From Pantoea sp. CCBC3-3-1 (GTDB lineage Bacteria > Pseudomonadota > Gammaproteobacteria > Enterobacterales > Enterobacteriaceae): 64,000 bases of DNA. Made by a program: the position numbers and the translations under genes. The notes beneath the pieces are model-generated. The model was not told the DNA's origin. It ran no database searches and saw only the letters and a list, made by a program, of their open reading frames with translations. How positions within the stretch are numbered: position 1 is the stretch's first letter; the number at the start of each line of letters is the position of its first letter. This document shows, one piece after another, positions 62,418-64,000 of this stretch. The DNA lies in the NCBI RefSeq assembly GCF_007981265.1, contig NZ_CP034363.1, positions 1,550,001 through 1,614,000 of the forward strand, given 5' to 3'.

Positions 62418-64000
62418 ATGACTGAATCTTTTGCTCAACTATTTGAAGAATCCTTAAAAACAATCGAAACCCGCCCGGGTTCCATCGTTCGTGGCGTTGT
62501 TGTCTCTATCGACAAAGACGTTGTTCTGGTTGATGCGGGCCTGAAATCTGAATCTGCAATTCCTGCAGAGCAGTTCAAAAACGCAGCCGGCGAACTGGAA
62601 ATCCAGGTTGGCGACGAAGTTGACGTTGCTCTGGATGCAGTAGAAGACGGCTTCGGTGAAACCCTGCTGTCCCGTGAGAAAGCTAAACGTCATGAAGCTT
62701 GGATCACGCTGGAAAAAGCTTACGAAGACGCTGAAACTGTTACCGGTGTTATCAACGGCAAAGTTAAAGGTGGCTTCACTGTTGAGCTGAACGGTATTCG
62801 TGCGTTCCTGCCAGGTTCTCTGGTTGATGTGCGTCCAGTACGTGACACGCTGCACCTGGAAGGCAAAGAGCTTGAGTTCAAAGTAATCAAGCTGGATCAG
62901 AAACGTAACAACGTGGTGGTTTCACGTCGTGCGGTTATCGAATCCGAAAACAGCGCAGAGCGCGATCAGCTGCTGGAAAACCTGCAGGAAGGCATGGAAG
63001 TTAAAGGTATCGTTAAGAACCTGACTGACTACGGTGCATTCGTTGATCTGGGCGGCGTTGACGGCCTGCTGCACATCACTGATATGGCATGGAAACGCGT
63101 TAAGCATCCAAGCGAAATCGTGAATGTTGGCGACGAAATCACAGTTAAAGTGCTGAAGTTCGACCGCGAGCGCACCCGTGTTTCTCTGGGTCTGAAACAG
63201 CTGGGCGAAGATCCATGGGTCGCTATCGCTAAGCGTTACCCAGAAGGCACTCGTCTGACTGGCCGTGTAACTAACCTGACCGACTACGGCTGCTTCGTTG
63301 AAATCGAAGAAGGCGTTGAAGGCCTGGTACACGTTTCAGAAATGGACTGGACCAACAAAAACATTCATCCGTCTAAAGTTGTTAACGTTGGCGATGTTGT
63401 TGAAGTTATGGTTCTGGACATCGATGAAGAACGTCGTCGTATCTCCCTGGGTCTGAAGCAGTGCAAATCTAACCCATGGCAGCAGTTCGCGGAAACCCAC
63501 AACAAGGGCGACCGTGTTGAAGGTAAAATCAAGTCAATCACTGACTTCGGTATCTTCATCGGCCTGGACGGCGGCATCGACGGCCTGGTTCACCTGTCTG
63601 ACATCTCCTGGAACGCTACCGGAGAAGAAGCAGTTCGTGAATACAAGAAAGGCGACGAAATCGCTGCGGTGGTTCTGCAGGTTGACGCAGAGCGCGAGCG
63701 TATCTCCCTGGGCGTTAAGCAGCTGGCAGAAGATCCGTTCAACAACTACATCTCTCTGAACAAGAAAGGTGCAATTGTTAACGGTAAAGTGACTGCAGTT
63801 GACGCTAAAGGTGCTACAGTTGAATTAGCTGACGGCGTTGAAGGTTACCTGCGCGCTTCAGAAGCTTCTGTTGACCGCGTAGAAGACGCAACTCTGGTTC
63901 TGAATGTTGGCGACGATGTTGAAGCTAAATTCACCGGTGTTGATCGTAAAAACCGCGTTGTTAGCCTGTCTGTACGTGCTAAAGACCAGGCAGACGAGAA
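62418..64000 (+). CDS. rpsA: Small ribosomal subunit protein bS1 (3' end cut off)
   Basis: The first 527 codons of ribosomal protein S1, which binds mRNA on the 30S subunit and helps unfold structured leaders. Five full S1 OB-fold repeats and part of a sixth are visible, each with a G-x-V-x-x-I/L-T-D-Y/F-G-F/C pattern (for example [23 protein letters not shown] and [24 protein letters not shown]). E. coli S1 has 557 residues, so about 30 residues lie past the window end. Codon use is strongly biased, as expected for a highly expressed gene. Confidence 0.97.
   Translation, partial: MTESFAQLFEESLKTIETRPGSIVRGVVVSIDKDVVLVDAGLKSESAIPAEQFKNAAGELEIQVGDEVDVALDAVEDGFGETLLSREKAKRHEAWITLEKAYEDAETVTGVINGKVKGGFTVELNGIRAFLPGSLVDVRPVRDTLHLEGKELEFKVIKLDQKRNNVVVSRRAVIESENSAERDQLLENLQEGMEVKGIVKNLTDYGAFVDLGGVDGLLHITDMAWKRVKHPSEIVNVGDEITVKVLKFDRERTRVSLGLKQLGEDPWVAIAKRYPEGTRLTGRVTNLTDYGCFVEIEEGVEGLVHVSEMDWTNKNIHPSKVVNVGDVVEVMVLDIDEERRRISLGLKQCKSNPWQQFAETHNKGDRVEGKIKSITDFGIFIGLDGGIDGLVHLSDISWNATGEEAVREYKKGDEIAAVVLQVDAERERISLGVKQLAEDPFNNYISLNKKGAIVNGKVTAVDAKGATVELADGVEGYLRASEASVDRVEDATLVLNVGDDVEAKFTGVDRKNRVVSLSVRAKDQADE

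Overview
The window is ordinary chromosomal backbone of an Enterobacterales bacterium, best matching an Erwiniaceae member (Erwinia/Pantoea-like). Nearly every gene has a close E. coli counterpart, in the order of the E. coli 18-21 min region (gsiD, yliI, dacC, ybjG, rybB, ybjL ... rpsA). Several E. coli neighbours are missing: yliEF, rimO, bssR, ybjST, hcp-hcr, aqpZ, ybjD, ybjX, macAB, serW, dmsABC, ycaP and ycaL. Other genes occupy some of these positions. No transposase, integrase, CRISPR array, rRNA or tRNA was seen. Genus assignment is inference from gene content and moderate GC.

Layout. 1-6250: the end of the glutathione importer permease gsiD, then a small variable block (DUF4385 protein, a phage-type Rha/KilAC regulator, a DUF3313 lipoprotein), then yliI, a HAD phosphatase and dacC. 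6294-11417: sdaC, ybjG, the small RNA RybB with its sigma-E promoter, ybjL and ybjM. 11513-14440: grxA divergent from the ybjC-nfsA-rimK-ybjN operon. 14849-19001: the putrescine importer potFGHI. 19228-21489: a yjiH-yjiG-M20 amidohydrolase operon inserted between potI and ybjO. 21813-27185: ybjO, rlmC, artJ and artPIQM (arginine uptake). 27449-33618: ybjP, ybjQ-amiD, ltaE, poxB, lysO and cspD. 33936-42560: clpS-clpA, infA, aat, cydDC and trxB. 43081-50852: lrp, ftsK, lolA, rarA and serS. 51173-58641: ycaD, the anaerobic focA-pflB-pflA group and ycaO. 58953-64000: serC-aroA, cmk and rpsA (cut by the window end).

Functional themes are import of small nitrogen compounds (glutathione, serine, putrescine, arginine), envelope upkeep (dacC, ybjG, amiD, lolA, RybB), protein quality control and translation (clpSA, aat, infA, serS, rpsA), chromosome handling (ftsK, rarA, lrp), redox balance (grxA, nfsA, trxB, cydDC) and fermentation (poxB, focA-pflBA).

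I found no clearly new multi-gene system. The points most worth a second look are: the YliI protein whose expected catalytic histidine is an asparagine; a compact RybB with an intact sigma-E promoter; a perfect palindromic CRP-type site between grxA and ybjC; a phage-type antirepressor sitting alone in backbone; the yjiHG-amidohydrolase cassette; six 48-bp tandem repeats in the ftsK linker; and several unexplained inverted repeats in intergenic regions.
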